Positions 1 to 8,212 of a stretch of DNA of 64,000 nt are shown here, piece after piece (within the stretch, counting starts at the first letter, position 1; each line of letters starts with the position of its first letter). The notes under the pieces were generated by a model. The model made no database searches and was not told the origin of the DNA. It saw nothing but the letters and a program-made list of their open reading frames with translations. The position numbers and the translations under genes were made by a program. Source of the stretch: Kitasatospora phosalacinea (lineage in GTDB: Bacteria > Actinomycetota > Actinomycetes > Streptomycetales > Streptomycetaceae); NCBI RefSeq assembly GCF_000717185.1, contig NZ_JNYE01000004.1, positions 75,320-139,319 on the forward strand. Direction: 5' to 3'.

Positions 1-1626
1 GCGAAGTACTGGGAGATCGGCAACGAGGTCTACGGCAACGGCGTCTACGGCAACGGCTGGGAGAACGACACCCACGCCGACAAGTCGCCGGACGAGTACG
101 CCCGCGAGGTGAAGGCGTACGCCGCGGCGATGAAGGCCGTCGACCCGACCGTCAAGATCGGCGCGGTGCTGACCATGCCGGGCAACTGGCCGGACGGGAT
201 CGTCGCGTCCGGTGACAGCGGCGACTGGAACCACACCGTGCTGGCGGCCGTCGCGCACGACGTCGACTTCGTCAGCGTGCACTGGTACCCGAACGCGGGC
301 GGCGGCGACGGGGCGCTGGCCGCGGTGCAGCAACTGCCCGGCCAGCTGCGGGAGGTGCGCAACCTGCTGGACCGGTACGCGGGCGCCGACTCGGCGGGCA
401 TCGGCATCGCGATGACCGAGGTGAACTCGGAGTCCGGCAACGGCGCGCTGACCAGCCGTCCGAACGGCCTGTTCGCGGCCGAGGCGATGAGCACCGCGCT
501 GGAGAACGGCGTCTTCAGCGTCGACTGGTGGGACACCCACAACGGCGTCGGCCCGATCACCACCGTCAACGGCGAGACCGACTACGGCGACATGGGCCTG
601 CTGTCCAGCGGCGGCTGCAACGGCAGCGTCTGCGAGCCGGCCGTGAACACCCCGTTCGCGCCGTACCACGGCATCAAGGCGCTGGGCGCGCTCAGCGACC
701 CGGGCGACACCATGCTGGCCTCCGCGGCCTCCGGTGCCGAGGTCTCCTCGCACGCGGTGCTGCGCGCCAACGGCGACCTCAGCGTGCTGCTGCTGAACAA
801 GAGTTCCAGCACCGCGCACACCGTGGACCTGCGCTACCGGGGCTTCACCGCGGACGGCTCGGCCCCCGCCGTCCGGCGCTGGGCGCCCGGCGACGACGGC
901 CTGGTCGACGCGACCGGCACCGCCACCGCCACCGCCGCGTCCGCGACCCTCGCCCCGTACTCGATCACCGTGCTGACCGTGCACCCGAAGCCCGGCACCG
1001 GCCCGTCCGCGGCGACCGTGGGCGCGCCCGGCACGCCGCGCACCACCTCGGTCGGCGCCAACACCGTCGCGCTCAGCTGGCCGGCGGCCACCGGCGCGGT
1101 GGACCGCTACGAGGTGTACGAGCAGCTCGGCACGACCGTCCAGCTGCTGGGCTCGTCCACCGGCACCTCCGCCACCCTCTACAACCTGCCGCCCGGCTCC
1201 CGGCACACCGTCAACGTGCTGGCCCGCGACCAGGCCGGGCACCTCTCCCGCCCGTCCGCCCCGCTGACCTTCACCACCGGGACCCCCGGCGACAGCACCT
1301 GCACCGTGACCTACCAGGTCACCGCGGGCTGGGGCAACGGCTTCGTCGCCAGCGTCGTGGTGAACAACCTCGGCCCGGCCGACATCGACGGCTGGACGCT
1401 GGACTTCGACTGGCCCTCCACCGGGCAGTCCGTCGGCTCCTGGTGGAACGCGAACGTGGTCGGCACCGGCCAGCACGTCCGGGTCACCAACGGCGAGTAC
1501 AACGGCCACCTGGTGCCGAACGGCGGCAACTCCGCGGACTTCGGCTTCGTCGGCAACAACAACGGCGCCAACCCGTCCCCGACGGTCTTCCGCCTGAACG
1601 GGACGGTCTGCCGCACCATCAGCTGA
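1..1626 (+). CDS. Secreted clan GH-A glycosidase with Fn3 and CBM2 (5' truncated)
   Basis: The reading frame is open from the first base, so the gene begins upstream of the window; 541 residues are visible. The fragment opens on the motif WEIGNE, whose last Glu (visible residue 9) is the expected acid/base of a clan GH-A (beta/alpha)8 barrel. A second Glu at visible residue 140, in AMTEVNSE, is the candidate nucleophile. A beta-sandwich C-terminal to the barrel is followed by a fibronectin type III domain (about residues 340-425) and a C-terminal CBM2-type cellulose-binding module (about 430-541) with conserved Trp residues and two Cys that could form the usual disulfide. The architecture fits an extracellular plant cell-wall enzyme, possibly alpha-L-arabinofuranosidase-like; the exact substrate cannot be read from this part. 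A strong hairpin follows the stop codon. Confidence 0.85.
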   Translation, partial: AKYWEIGNEVYGNGVYGNGWENDTHADKSPDEYAREVKAYAAAMKAVDPTVKIGAVLTMPGNWPDGIVASGDSGDWNHTVLAAVAHDVDFVSVHWYPNAGGGDGALAAVQQLPGQLREVRNLLDRYAGADSAGIGIAMTEVNSESGNGALTSRPNGLFAAEAMSTALENGVFSVDWWDTHNGVGPITTVNGETDYGDMGLLSSGGCNGSVCEPAVNTPFAPYHGIKALGALSDPGDTMLASAASGAEVSSHAVLRANGDLSVLLLNKSSSTAHTVDLRYRGFTADGSAPAVRRWAPGDDGLVDATGTATATAASATLAPYSITVLTVHPKPGTGPSAATVGAPGTPRTTSVGANTVALSWPAATGAVDRYEVYEQLGTTVQLLGSSTGTSATLYNLPPGSRHTVNVLARDQAGHLSRPSAPLTFTTGTPGDSTCTVTYQVTAGWGNGFVASVVVNNLGPADIDGWTLDFDWPSTGQSVGSWWNANVVGTGQHVRVTNGEYNGHLVPNGGNSADFGFVGNNNGANPSPTVFRLNGTVCRTIS

Positions 1627-1651
1627 CCGCACCACCGCACCACCACACCAC

Positions 1652-1702
1652 CGGGCGCGGGCCCGGCGGGGGGACACCTTCCTCCCGCCGGGCCCGCGCC
1701 CG
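1652..1702 (+). terminator. Rho-independent-type hairpin after the glycosidase
   Basis: Perfect inverted repeat with a 19-bp stem (1652-1670 with 1684-1702) and a 13-nt loop, starting 26 nt after the stop codon. It lies between the glycosidase and the oppositely oriented arsR-like gene, so it probably ends transcription from both sides. There is no U-tract, as is usual in Streptomyces. Confidence 0.8.
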
Positions 1703-1743
1703 TTCCTGCTTCCGCCGCCACTTCCACTTCCGCGCAAGGGAGT

Positions 1744-2178
1744 TCAGGGCTGCGGGGTCCAGGCGGCGACGAGGTCGAGCAGGCCCGGGAAGCGCGCGTT
1801 CAGGTCGTCGACCCGGACCTGGCTGCGGCGTTCGAGGCCGTACTGCCGCTGGCGGGTGACGCCGGCCTCGCGCAGCGCCTTGAAGTGGTGGGTGAGCGAG
1901 GACTTCGGGCGGTCCAGGCCGAACCAGTGGCAGGAGTGGTCGAACTCCTCGGACTCCAGCAGGAGTTTGCGGACGATGGTGAGCCGCAGCGAGGAGCTGA
2001 GCGCACCCATCACCTCCTCCAGCCGCAGGTCCGCGACGGCCGTCGCGGTGCGCTCCGGATCGGCTCCCGCGCTGGCCGCCGCCGCGCTGCTGGCCGGGGC
2101 CGGGCAGGGGCTGGGGCAGTTGGGCGGCCTGTCGCTGCTCAACTCCGCCGTTCCGCCGCGCCGTCTCGCCGAGGCCAA
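1744..2178 (-). CDS. ArsR-family HTH regulator with a rewritten 5' end
   Basis: The last ~95 residues form a winged helix typical of ArsR/SmtB-like repressors. The segment LSSSLRLTIVRKLL is helix 1-2, and the recognition helix lies in SSLTHHFKALREAGV. No obvious metal-binding Cys pair is seen, so this is probably one of the non-metal ArsR-like regulators. The open frame extends to a TTG at 2178, but residues 1 to about 42 are encoded antisense to an MFS transporter fragment and look nothing like an ArsR N-terminus. The only in-frame ATG/GTG codons near the domain (2010, 2013) would remove part of helix 1. I infer that a deletion removed the original start and that expression may be lost. Confidence 0.7.
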   Translation of the reverse strand: MASARRRGGTAELSSDRPPNCPSPCPAPASSAAAASAGADPERTATAVADLRLEEVMGALSSSLRLTIVRKLLLESEEFDHSCHWFGLDRPKSSLTHHFKALREAGVTRQRQYGLERRSQVRVDDLNARFPGLLDLVAAWTPQP

Positions 2179-2440
2179 CGCCGCCCTGAACGTGGGCGGT
2201 TACCTGCCGGCCGGCCTGCTCCCCGTCTCCGCCGGGTACCTCAGCGACGCGGTGGGCCTGACCACGGGCGCCACCGTCTTCGCCGCCGCCCTCGCCGCCC
2301 TGGCGCTCCTCGGCGCCGTCCTGGTCCTGACCGCCCCGCGCAGCGCCACCGCCCCATTCATCGGAGGAGAGATGAAGGCAACGGGGAGAGCGTTGGAAAA
2401 TAATCGGCGAAACACCCAGAAATCCCCCAGCGATCGGTGA
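2056..2440 (+). pseudogene. C-terminal remnant of an MFS transporter
   Basis: In this frame about 95 residues (2057-2340) read as the last two transmembrane helices of a major facilitator: a Gly-rich helix, the cytoplasmic loop VPPRRLAEANAALN, a helix with PAGLLPVSAGYLSD, then a hydrophobic stretch of about 20 residues. Upstream of about 2055 the frame continues only as antisense of the arsR-like gene, so roughly 300 residues of transporter are missing. After about 2340 the frame runs another 33 residues through lower-GC, unrelated sequence to TGA at 2438. A short ATG frame with a strong GGAGGAG site (2371-2440, 22 codons) lies in that tail; I see no homology for it. Confidence 0.7.
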
Positions 2441-2443
2441 ATA

Positions 2444-2487
2444 CATCGGATGACTACTTGTCGGGCTGCGGACCCACGGCCTAGGGT
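2444..2487 (+). promoter_or_regulatory. Promoter and possible operator of the L-fucose operon
   Basis: A -35-like TTGTCG (2458-2463) and -10-like TAGGGT (2482-2487) are separated by 18 nt, giving a transcript start about 35 nt before the FAH gene. Directly upstream, CATCGGATG (2444-2452) is a small perfect palindrome and a candidate operator for the FadR-type regulator encoded downstream. The operator assignment is inference. Confidence 0.5.
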
Positions 2488-2528
2488 CGTGCCGCTCGAC
2501 CGACCGCCCCAGGCCCAGGAGGACCCCC

Positions 2529-3380
2529 ATGAAGCTGCTGCGCATCGGCGCACCCGGCGAGGAAGTGCCCGCGGTGCTGGCCGCGGACGGGAGCGTGCGT
2601 TCGCTGGCCGCGCTGACCGGTGACGTGGACGGGGCGTTCCTGGCCGGGGGCGGGGTCGAGCGGGTGCGGGCGGCGCTCGCGGCGGGGGAACTGCCGGTGC
2701 TGGACGCCGAGGGGGTGCGGGTCGGGGCGCCGGTGGCCCGGCCGGGGAAGGTGGTGTGCGTCGGCCTCAACTTCCGTGACCACGCGGCGGAGACGGGCGC
2801 GGCGATCCCGACCCGTCCGGTGGTGTTCATGAAGGACCCGGCGACGGTGGTGGGCCCGTACGACGAGGTGCTGATCCCGCGCGGCTCGGTGAAGACCGAC
2901 TGGGAGGTGGAGCTGGCGGTGGTGATCGGGCGGCGGGCCCGCTACCTGGGCTCCTCCGAGGACGCGGCGGCCTGTGTGGCCGGGTACGCGATCAGCAACG
3001 ACGTCTCGGAGCGGGAGTTCCAGTTGGAGTTCTCCGCGCAGTGGGACATCGGCAAGTCCTGCGAGACCTTCAACCCGCTGGGCCCGTGGCTGGTGACGCC
3101 CGACGAGGTGGGCGATCCGCAGGCGCTGGGGATGCGGCTGTCGGTCAACGGGCAGGTGCGGCAGCACGGCGACACCAAGGAGATGGTCTTCGACGTCGCG
3201 TACCTGATCCGGTACCTGAGCCAGTACATGGTGCTCAACCCCGGCGACGTGATCAACACCGGCACCCCGGCCGGTGTCGCGCTCGGCCTGCCCGGCCTGC
3301 CGTACCTGCGGGCGGGGGACGTGGTCGAGCTGTCCGTGGACGGGCTCGGCACCCAGCGCCAGACCTTCGTCGACGCGTGA
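2529..3380 (+). CDS. Fumarylacetoacetate hydrolase family protein, probable 2,4-diketo-3-deoxy-L-fuconate hydrolase
   Basis: The 283-residue protein has the FAH fold: an N-terminal ~60-residue domain, then the metal-binding core with [10 protein letters not shown], the acidic ligands around [18 protein letters not shown] and [12 protein letters not shown]. The usual role of this family is hydrolysis of a 2,4-diketo acid. Given the four neighbouring sugar-acid enzymes I assign the last step of oxidative L-fucose breakdown, yielding pyruvate and L-lactate. The ATG start has a strong AGGAGG 7 nt upstream. The stop overlaps the GTG of the next gene by 4 nt (GTGA), so translation is coupled. It is the first gene of the operon. 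Confidence 0.85.
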   Translation: MKLLRIGAPGEEVPAVLAADGSVRSLAALTGDVDGAFLAGGGVERVRAALAAGELPVLDAEGVRVGAPVARPGKVVCVGLNFRDHAAETGAAIPTRPVVFMKDPATVVGPYDEVLIPRGSVKTDWEVELAVVIGRRARYLGSSEDAAACVAGYAISNDVSEREFQLEFSAQWDIGKSCETFNPLGPWLVTPDEVGDPQALGMRLSVNGQVRQHGDTKEMVFDVAYLIRYLSQYMVLNPGDVINTGTPAGVALGLPGLPYLRAGDVVELSVDGLGTQRQTFVDA

Positions 3381-4711
3381 GCGGGCCCGTGAACGCCGCC
3401 GCGGCCCGGATCACCGCGCTGGACACGTACGACGTCCGCTTCCCGACCTCGCGCGAGCTGGACGGCTCGGACGCGATGAACCCCGACCCGGACTACTCGG
3501 CCGCCTACCTGGTGCTGCGCACCGACGCCGGGGACGGGCTGGAGGGGCACGGCTTCACCTTCACCATCGGCCGCGGCAACGACGTGCAGGTCGCCGCGAT
3601 CGACGCGCTGCGCCCGTACGTGCTGGGGCGGCCCGTGGCCGAGTTGTGCGCCGACCCCGCCTCGCTCTCCCGCGACCTGGTCGGTGACAGCCAACTGCGC
3701 TGGTTGGGGCCGGAGAAGGGGGTGATGCACATGGCGATCGGCGCCGTCCTCAACGCGGTGTGGGACTTGGCGGCCAAGCGGGCCGGCCTGCCGCTGTGGC
3801 GGCTGCTCGCGCAGGCCGAACCGGAGTGGCTGGTCTCCCAGGTCGACTTCCGCTACCTGAGCGACGCCCTCACCCCCGAGCGGGCCCTGGAGCTGCTGCG
3901 CAGGGGCCGCCCGGGCGCGCAGGAGCGGACGGCGAGGCTCCTGGAGCGCGGCTACCCCGCGTACACCACCTCGCCCGGCTGGCTCGGCTACGACGACGCG
4001 AAGCTGACCCGCCTCGCGCAGCAGGCCGTCGCGGACGGCTTCACCCAGATCAAGCTGAAGGTCGGCGCGGACCTCGCCGACGACGTGCGCCGCCTGCGCA
4101 CCGCCCGCGCCGCCGTCGGGCCGGACGTGCGGATCGCGATCGACGCCAACCAGCGGTGGGACGTCGCGCAGGCGATCGAGTGGACCAACGCCCTGGCCCC
4201 CTTCGGCCCGTACTGGATCGAGGAGCCCACCAGCCCCGACGACGTGCTGGGCCACGCCGCCGTGCGCCGGGCCGTCGCGCCGGTGAAGGTCGCCACCGGC
4301 GAGCACGTGCAGAACCGGATCGTGTTCAAGCAGCTGCTGCAGGCCGGGGCGGTCGACGTGCTGCAACTGGACGCGGCCCGGGTCGGCGGCGTCAACGAGA
4401 ACCTGGCGGTGCTGCTGCTGGCGGCGGAGTTCGGCGTCCCGGTGTGCCCGCACGCGGGCGGGGTCGGCCTGTGCGAACTCGTCCAGCACCTGTCGATGTT
4501 CGACTACGTCGCGCTGTCGGGGACGGTGGCGGACCGGACGATCGAGTACGTCGACCACCTGCACCAGCACTTCACCGACCCGGTGGTGATCGTGAACGGC
4601 CACTACGCGGCGCCCACCGCGCCCGGCTTCTCCGCCACCGTGCACCGCACCTCGATCGACACCTACCGCTACCCCGACGGCACCTACTGGGCAGAGGAGT
4701 TGAACACGTGA
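3377..4711 (+). CDS. fucD: L-fuconate dehydratase (enolase superfamily)
   Basis: The 444-residue protein matches the characterised L-fuconate dehydratase of Xanthomonas almost end to end, as I recall that sequence: [20 protein letters not shown] near the N-terminus, [29 protein letters not shown] and [11 protein letters not shown]. Enolase-superfamily catalytic groups are present: the Lys pair in IKLKVG (residues 226 and 228), metal ligands in [18 protein letters not shown] and TGEH, and the acid/base dyad in LDAARVGG and CPHAGG. It dehydrates L-fuconate to 2-keto-3-deoxy-L-fuconate in the cytoplasm. I chose GTG 3377, which overlaps the upstream stop; GTG 3389 is an alternative. It overlaps the SDR gene downstream by 4 nt. 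Confidence 0.93.
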   Translation: MSGPVNAAAARITALDTYDVRFPTSRELDGSDAMNPDPDYSAAYLVLRTDAGDGLEGHGFTFTIGRGNDVQVAAIDALRPYVLGRPVAELCADPASLSRDLVGDSQLRWLGPEKGVMHMAIGAVLNAVWDLAAKRAGLPLWRLLAQAEPEWLVSQVDFRYLSDALTPERALELLRRGRPGAQERTARLLERGYPAYTTSPGWLGYDDAKLTRLAQQAVADGFTQIKLKVGADLADDVRRLRTARAAVGPDVRIAIDANQRWDVAQAIEWTNALAPFGPYWIEEPTSPDDVLGHAAVRRAVAPVKVATGEHVQNRIVFKQLLQAGAVDVLQLDAARVGGVNENLAVLLLAAEFGVPVCPHAGGVGLCELVQHLSMFDYVALSGTVADRTIEYVDHLHQHFTDPVVIVNGHYAAPTAPGFSATVHRTSIDTYRYPDGTYWAEELNT

Positions 4712-5472
4712 CGGACCTCCAGGGCCTGCGCGCGATCGTCACCGGCGGCGCCTCCGGCATCGGCCTGGCCACCGCCCGGCTGCTCGCCGAGCGCGGCGCC
4801 GCCGTCGCCGTCCTCGACCTCGACCCGGGCGACGCGCCGCTGGGCTTCACCGCCGACGTGGCCGACGACGCCTCGGTGCGCGCGGCCGTCGCCGCGGCCG
4901 CCGAAGCGCTCGGCGGGATCGACGTCCTGGTCAACAACGCCGGGATCGGCGCGGCCGGGACGGTCGCCGACAACGACGACGCGCAGTGGCACCGCGTGCT
5001 GGACGTCAACGTGCTCGGCATCGTCCGCACCACCCGCGCCGCCCTCCCCCACCTGCGCGCCTCCGTACTGTCCCGTCCGGGAGCGACCGCCGCGATCGTC
5101 AACACCTGCTCGATCGCCGCCACCGCCGGGCTCCCGCAGCGCGCCCTGTACTCCGCCTCCAAGGGCGCCGTGCTGTCGCTGACCCTCGCGATGGCCGCCG
5201 ACCACGTCCGCGAGGGCATCCGGGTCAACTGCGTCAACCCCGGTACGGTGGACACCCCCTGGGTCGGCCGCCTGCTGGACGCCGCCGACGACCCGGCCGC
5301 CGAACGCGCCGCCCTCGCCGCCCGCCAGCCCACCGGACGCCTGGTCTCCGCCGAGGAGGTCGCCGCGGCGATCGCCTACCTCGCCTCCCCGGCCGCGGCC
5401 TCCACCACCGGCACCGCGCTCGCCGTCGACGGCGGCATGCACGGCCTGCGCCTGCGACCGGCGGCGTCATGA
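4708..5472 (+). CDS. SDR dehydrogenase, probable 2-keto-3-deoxy-L-fuconate dehydrogenase
   Basis: Classical short-chain dehydrogenase of 254 residues. It has the NAD(P)-binding TGGASGIG near residue 12, NNAG in the middle, the catalytic Ser region NTCSIAA, and the YSASK active-site motif. The acidic residues in VLDLDP after beta-2 favour NAD over NADP. In the Xanthomonas-type L-fucose route an SDR oxidises 2-keto-3-deoxy-L-fuconate to the 2,4-diketo acid cleaved by the FAH protein; the operon position supports this, though a role on L-fucose itself cannot be excluded. The start is GTG 4708 (GTGA overlap with fucD) and the end overlaps the AKR gene by 4 nt (ATGA). Confidence 0.85.
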   Translation: MTDLQGLRAIVTGGASGIGLATARLLAERGAAVAVLDLDPGDAPLGFTADVADDASVRAAVAAAAEALGGIDVLVNNAGIGAAGTVADNDDAQWHRVLDVNVLGIVRTTRAALPHLRASVLSRPGATAAIVNTCSIAATAGLPQRALYSASKGAVLSLTLAMAADHVREGIRVNCVNPGTVDTPWVGRLLDAADDPAAERAALAARQPTGRLVSAEEVAAAIAYLASPAAASTTGTALAVDGGMHGLRLRPAAS

Positions 5473-6467
5473 CCGTCCGCACCCTGGGCCGCTCCCGAGT
5501 GCCGGTCAGCGCACTGTCGTTCGGTGCGGCGGCCATCGGCAACCTGTTCACCGCCGTCACCGACCACCAGGCCGAGCAGGCCGTCCACACCGCCTTCGCC
5601 TGCGGCTACCGCCACTTCGACACCGCGCCGCACTACGGCCTCGGCCTCTCCGAGCGCCGCCTCGGCGCCGCGCTGCGCCACCACCCCCGCGACGCCTACA
5701 CCCTCGCCACCAAGGTCGGCCGCCTCCTCGTCCCCGACCGACAGCCCGGCACCGACCCGGAGTTCGCCGTCCCCGCCACCCACCGCCGGGTGTGGGACTT
5801 CAGCGCCGACGGCGTCCGCCGCTCCCTCGAAGCCAGCCTGGAGCGCCTGGACACCGACCGGATCGACCTCGTCCACCTGCACGACCCCGACGACCACGCC
5901 GAGCAGGCCCTCACCCAGGCCTACCCGGCGCTGGAGCGCCTGCGCGCCGAGGGCGTGATCGGCGCCATCGGCATCGGCATGAACCAGGCCGCGCTGCCCG
6001 CCCGGTTCGTCCGCGACACCGACATCGACGCCGTCCTGCTCGCCGGGCGCCACACCCTGCTCGACCGCACCGGCCTCGACGAACTCCTCCCCCTCGCGGC
6101 CGAGCGCGGCGTCTCCGTCATCAACGCGGGCGTCTTCAACTCCGGGCTGCTCGCCGCCCCCCGCCCCGGCGCCCCCTACGACTACGCCCCCGCCCCGCCC
6201 GAGGTGCTCGCCCGCGCCCTCGCCCTCCAGGAGGTGTGCGAGCGCCACGGCGTGCCGCTGCGCGCCGCCGCCCTCCACTACGCCGCCGCGCACCCGGCCG
6301 TCGCCACCGTCCTGGTCGGCGTCCGAAGCCCCGAACAGGCCCGGGACAGCGCCGAGTTGCTGCACCGACCCGTCCCCGCCGCACTCTGGGCGGAGCTCGC
6401 GGAAGCCGGACTGCTCCCCGCGGACGCGCCGACTCCGGGGGCTCCCGCGGGCGCCTGGCTATCCTGA
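5469..6467 (+). CDS. Aldo/keto reductase, probable L-fucose dehydrogenase
   Basis: AKR-superfamily barrel of 332 residues. The catalytic tetrad is visible: Asp and Tyr in FDTAPHYG, Lys in ATKVGR, His in LVHLHDPD. Close relatives are the L-fucose (D-threo-aldose) and pyridoxal dehydrogenases that oxidise a sugar at C1 to the lactone. The neighbouring lactonase and dehydratase support L-fucose to L-fucono-1,5-lactone, the entry step. The ATG start overlaps the SDR stop. A TATCCT -10 box (6460-6465) for the regulator gene lies over its stop codon. Confidence 0.82.
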   Translation: MTVRTLGRSRVPVSALSFGAAAIGNLFTAVTDHQAEQAVHTAFACGYRHFDTAPHYGLGLSERRLGAALRHHPRDAYTLATKVGRLLVPDRQPGTDPEFAVPATHRRVWDFSADGVRRSLEASLERLDTDRIDLVHLHDPDDHAEQALTQAYPALERLRAEGVIGAIGIGMNQAALPARFVRDTDIDAVLLAGRHTLLDRTGLDELLPLAAERGVSVINAGVFNSGLLAAPRPGAPYDYAPAPPEVLARALALQEVCERHGVPLRAAALHYAAAHPAVATVLVGVRSPEQARDSAELLHRPVPAALWAELAEAGLLPADAPTPGAPAGAWLS

Positions 6468-6499
6468 GGGACCCGATCACCCCGAGGAGCTGCGGACCC

Positions 6500-7213
6500 G
6501 TGCCAGTCACCGACGAGGCCATCGTCAAGATCAAGGAGATGATCCTCGGCGGCGAGCTCGCCCCCGGCGCCAGGCTGCCGAAGGAGGCGGACCTGGCCGA
6601 GCGCCTCGGCCTGTCCCGCAACTCGCTGCGCGAGGCGGTCAAGGCGCTGTCGCTGATCCGGGTGCTGGACGTCCGGCAGGGCGACGGCACCTACGTCACC
6701 AGCCTGGAGCCCGAACTCCTGCTGGACACCCTGGCGTTCGTGGTCGACTTCCACCGGGACGACACCGTCCTGCACTTCCTGGAGGTGCGCCGGATCCTCG
6801 AACCCGAGGCCACCGCGCTGGCCGCGCGCGCCATGTCCGACGCCCAGCTGACCGCCCTCGGCGAGCTGCTCGCCGCCCTCCCCGACGACGCCCCGCTGGA
6901 CGAACTCCTGGCCAACGACCTGGAGTTCCACCGGCTGATCGCCACCGGCTCCGGGAACCCGGTCCTGGTCTCGCTGCTGGACGGCATCTCCGCGCCCACC
7001 ACCCGGGCCCGGATCTGGCGCGGCCTCACCGAGGAGGGCGCCGCCGCCCGCACCCGGGCGCAGCACCGCGAGATCCACGCGGCGCTCGCCCACCGGGACG
7101 CCGAACTGGCCCGGGCGCTGGCCCTGGTGCACGTCTGCGGGGTCGAGCGGTGGCTGCGCGACACCCTGGGTGGGGAGGGTGCGTTCAATACCCCTGGCAG
7201 CAAGGACAGTTGA
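6500..7213 (+). CDS. FadR-subfamily GntR regulator of the L-fucose genes
   Basis: The 237-residue protein has an N-terminal GntR winged helix (residues 1-70: LPKEADLAERLGLSRNSLREAVKAL, then a wing ending DGTYVT) and a C-terminal FCD ligand-binding domain. Candidate metal and ligand residues lie in EVRRILEPEATALAA, NDLEFHRLI and QHREIHAAL. Such proteins usually repress the sugar-acid operon they sit in and respond to a pathway acid such as L-fuconate. The GTG start at 6500 is preceded by GAGGAGC. A TATCCT box overlapping the previous stop suggests its own promoter within the operon. Confidence 0.85.
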   Translation: MPVTDEAIVKIKEMILGGELAPGARLPKEADLAERLGLSRNSLREAVKALSLIRVLDVRQGDGTYVTSLEPELLLDTLAFVVDFHRDDTVLHFLEVRRILEPEATALAARAMSDAQLTALGELLAALPDDAPLDELLANDLEFHRLIATGSGNPVLVSLLDGISAPTTRARIWRGLTEEGAAARTRAQHREIHAALAHRDAELARALALVHVCGVERWLRDTLGGEGAFNTPGSKDS

Positions 7214-7234
7214 GATTCCGTTCCGAAGGGGACC

Positions 7235-8140
7235 ATGGTGACCACCGCTCCGAACGCCGCACTCCCCTCCCCCGGCGGGCCGTCGGCGGCCGCGGGCCGG
7301 ATCGACGCCCACCACCACCTGTGGGATCCGGCCCCCCGCGTGCACGACTGGCTGGCGGAGCCCGGACTCGCCCCGCTGCGGCGGGCGTTCACCGTCGACG
7401 AGCTGCGTCCGCAGGCCGCGGCGGCCGGGGTCGGCGGGACGGTGCTGGTGCAGACCGTCACCGTGGCCGGGGAGACGCCCGAACTGCTCGCCGTCGCGGC
7501 GGCCGATCCGCTGGTGCGGGGTGTGGTCGGCTGGGTCGATCTGACCGCCCCGGACGTCACCGACGTGCTCACCGCGCTGCGCGAACTCCCGGGCGGGGAG
7601 CGGCTGGTGGGCGTCCGGCACCAGGTGCAGTCGGAGCCCGACCCGCGGTGGCTGCTGCGGCCCGGGGTGCTGCGCGGCCTGGCGGCGGTCGCCGATGCGG
7701 GGCTGGCGTACGACCTGGTGGTGCGGCCGCACCAGCTGCCCGCCGCGGCCGAGGCTGCCGACCGGCTTCCGCAACTCACCTTCGTGCTGGACCACTTGGG
7801 CAAGCCACCGATCGCCTCCGGCCCGGCCGGGCTGGGCCCGTGGGCGGCGGCGCTGCATGCGTTCGCGGCCCGACCCAACACCTGCGGCAAGCTCTCCGGC
7901 CTTACCACCGAGGCGAGTTGGCGCACCTGGACGGTCGCGGACCTGCGGCCCTGGGCGGAGGCCGCCCTGGAGTGCTTCGGCCCGGAGCGGCTGATGTTCG
8001 GCTCGGACTGGCCGGTGTGCCTGCTGGCGGCGGACTACGCCGGGGTGGTGGCCGCCGCCGAGGAGCTGACCGGGCAGCTCTCCGACCCGGAGCGCGGCGC
8101 CGTGTTCGGCGGCACCGCGACCCGGGTCTACCGGCTCTGA
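7235..8140 (+). CDS. Amidohydrolase, probable L-fucono-1,5-lactonase
   Basis: COG3618-type metal-dependent hydrolase of 301 residues. It has the metal-binding HxH in IDAHHHLWD (about residue 24), GVRHQVQ, FVLDHLGKP and the C-terminal FGSDWPV with the catalytic Asp. Characterised relatives hydrolyse sugar lactones (L-fucono-, L-rhamnono-lactone) or 2-pyrone-4,6-dicarboxylate. Next to fucD and a sugar dehydrogenase, L-fuconolactone is the best substrate. ATG 7235 follows GAAGGGG. It is the last gene of the unit; no fucose transporter is visible in the operon. Confidence 0.85.
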   Translation: MVTTAPNAALPSPGGPSAAAGRIDAHHHLWDPAPRVHDWLAEPGLAPLRRAFTVDELRPQAAAAGVGGTVLVQTVTVAGETPELLAVAAADPLVRGVVGWVDLTAPDVTDVLTALRELPGGERLVGVRHQVQSEPDPRWLLRPGVLRGLAAVADAGLAYDLVVRPHQLPAAAEAADRLPQLTFVLDHLGKPPIASGPAGLGPWAAALHAFAARPNTCGKLSGLTTEASWRTWTVADLRPWAEAALECFGPERLMFGSDWPVCLLAADYAGVVAAAEELTGQLSDPERGAVFGGTATRVYRL

Positions 8141-8161
8141 ACGAGCCCCTCGCGGCGGGCG

Positions 8162-8212
8162 GACCGGCCTCGGGCCTCCGGCCGACCGAACCCGGCCCCC
8201 GGCGGGCCGGTC
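8162..8212. terminator. Hairpin between convergent genes
   Basis: GACCGGCC (8162-8169) pairs with GGCCGGTC (8205-8212), with further short complementary stretches in the loop. It lies between the lactonase stop and the stop of the convergent flavoprotein gene. The stem is short and the loop long, so the call is tentative. Confidence 0.45.
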
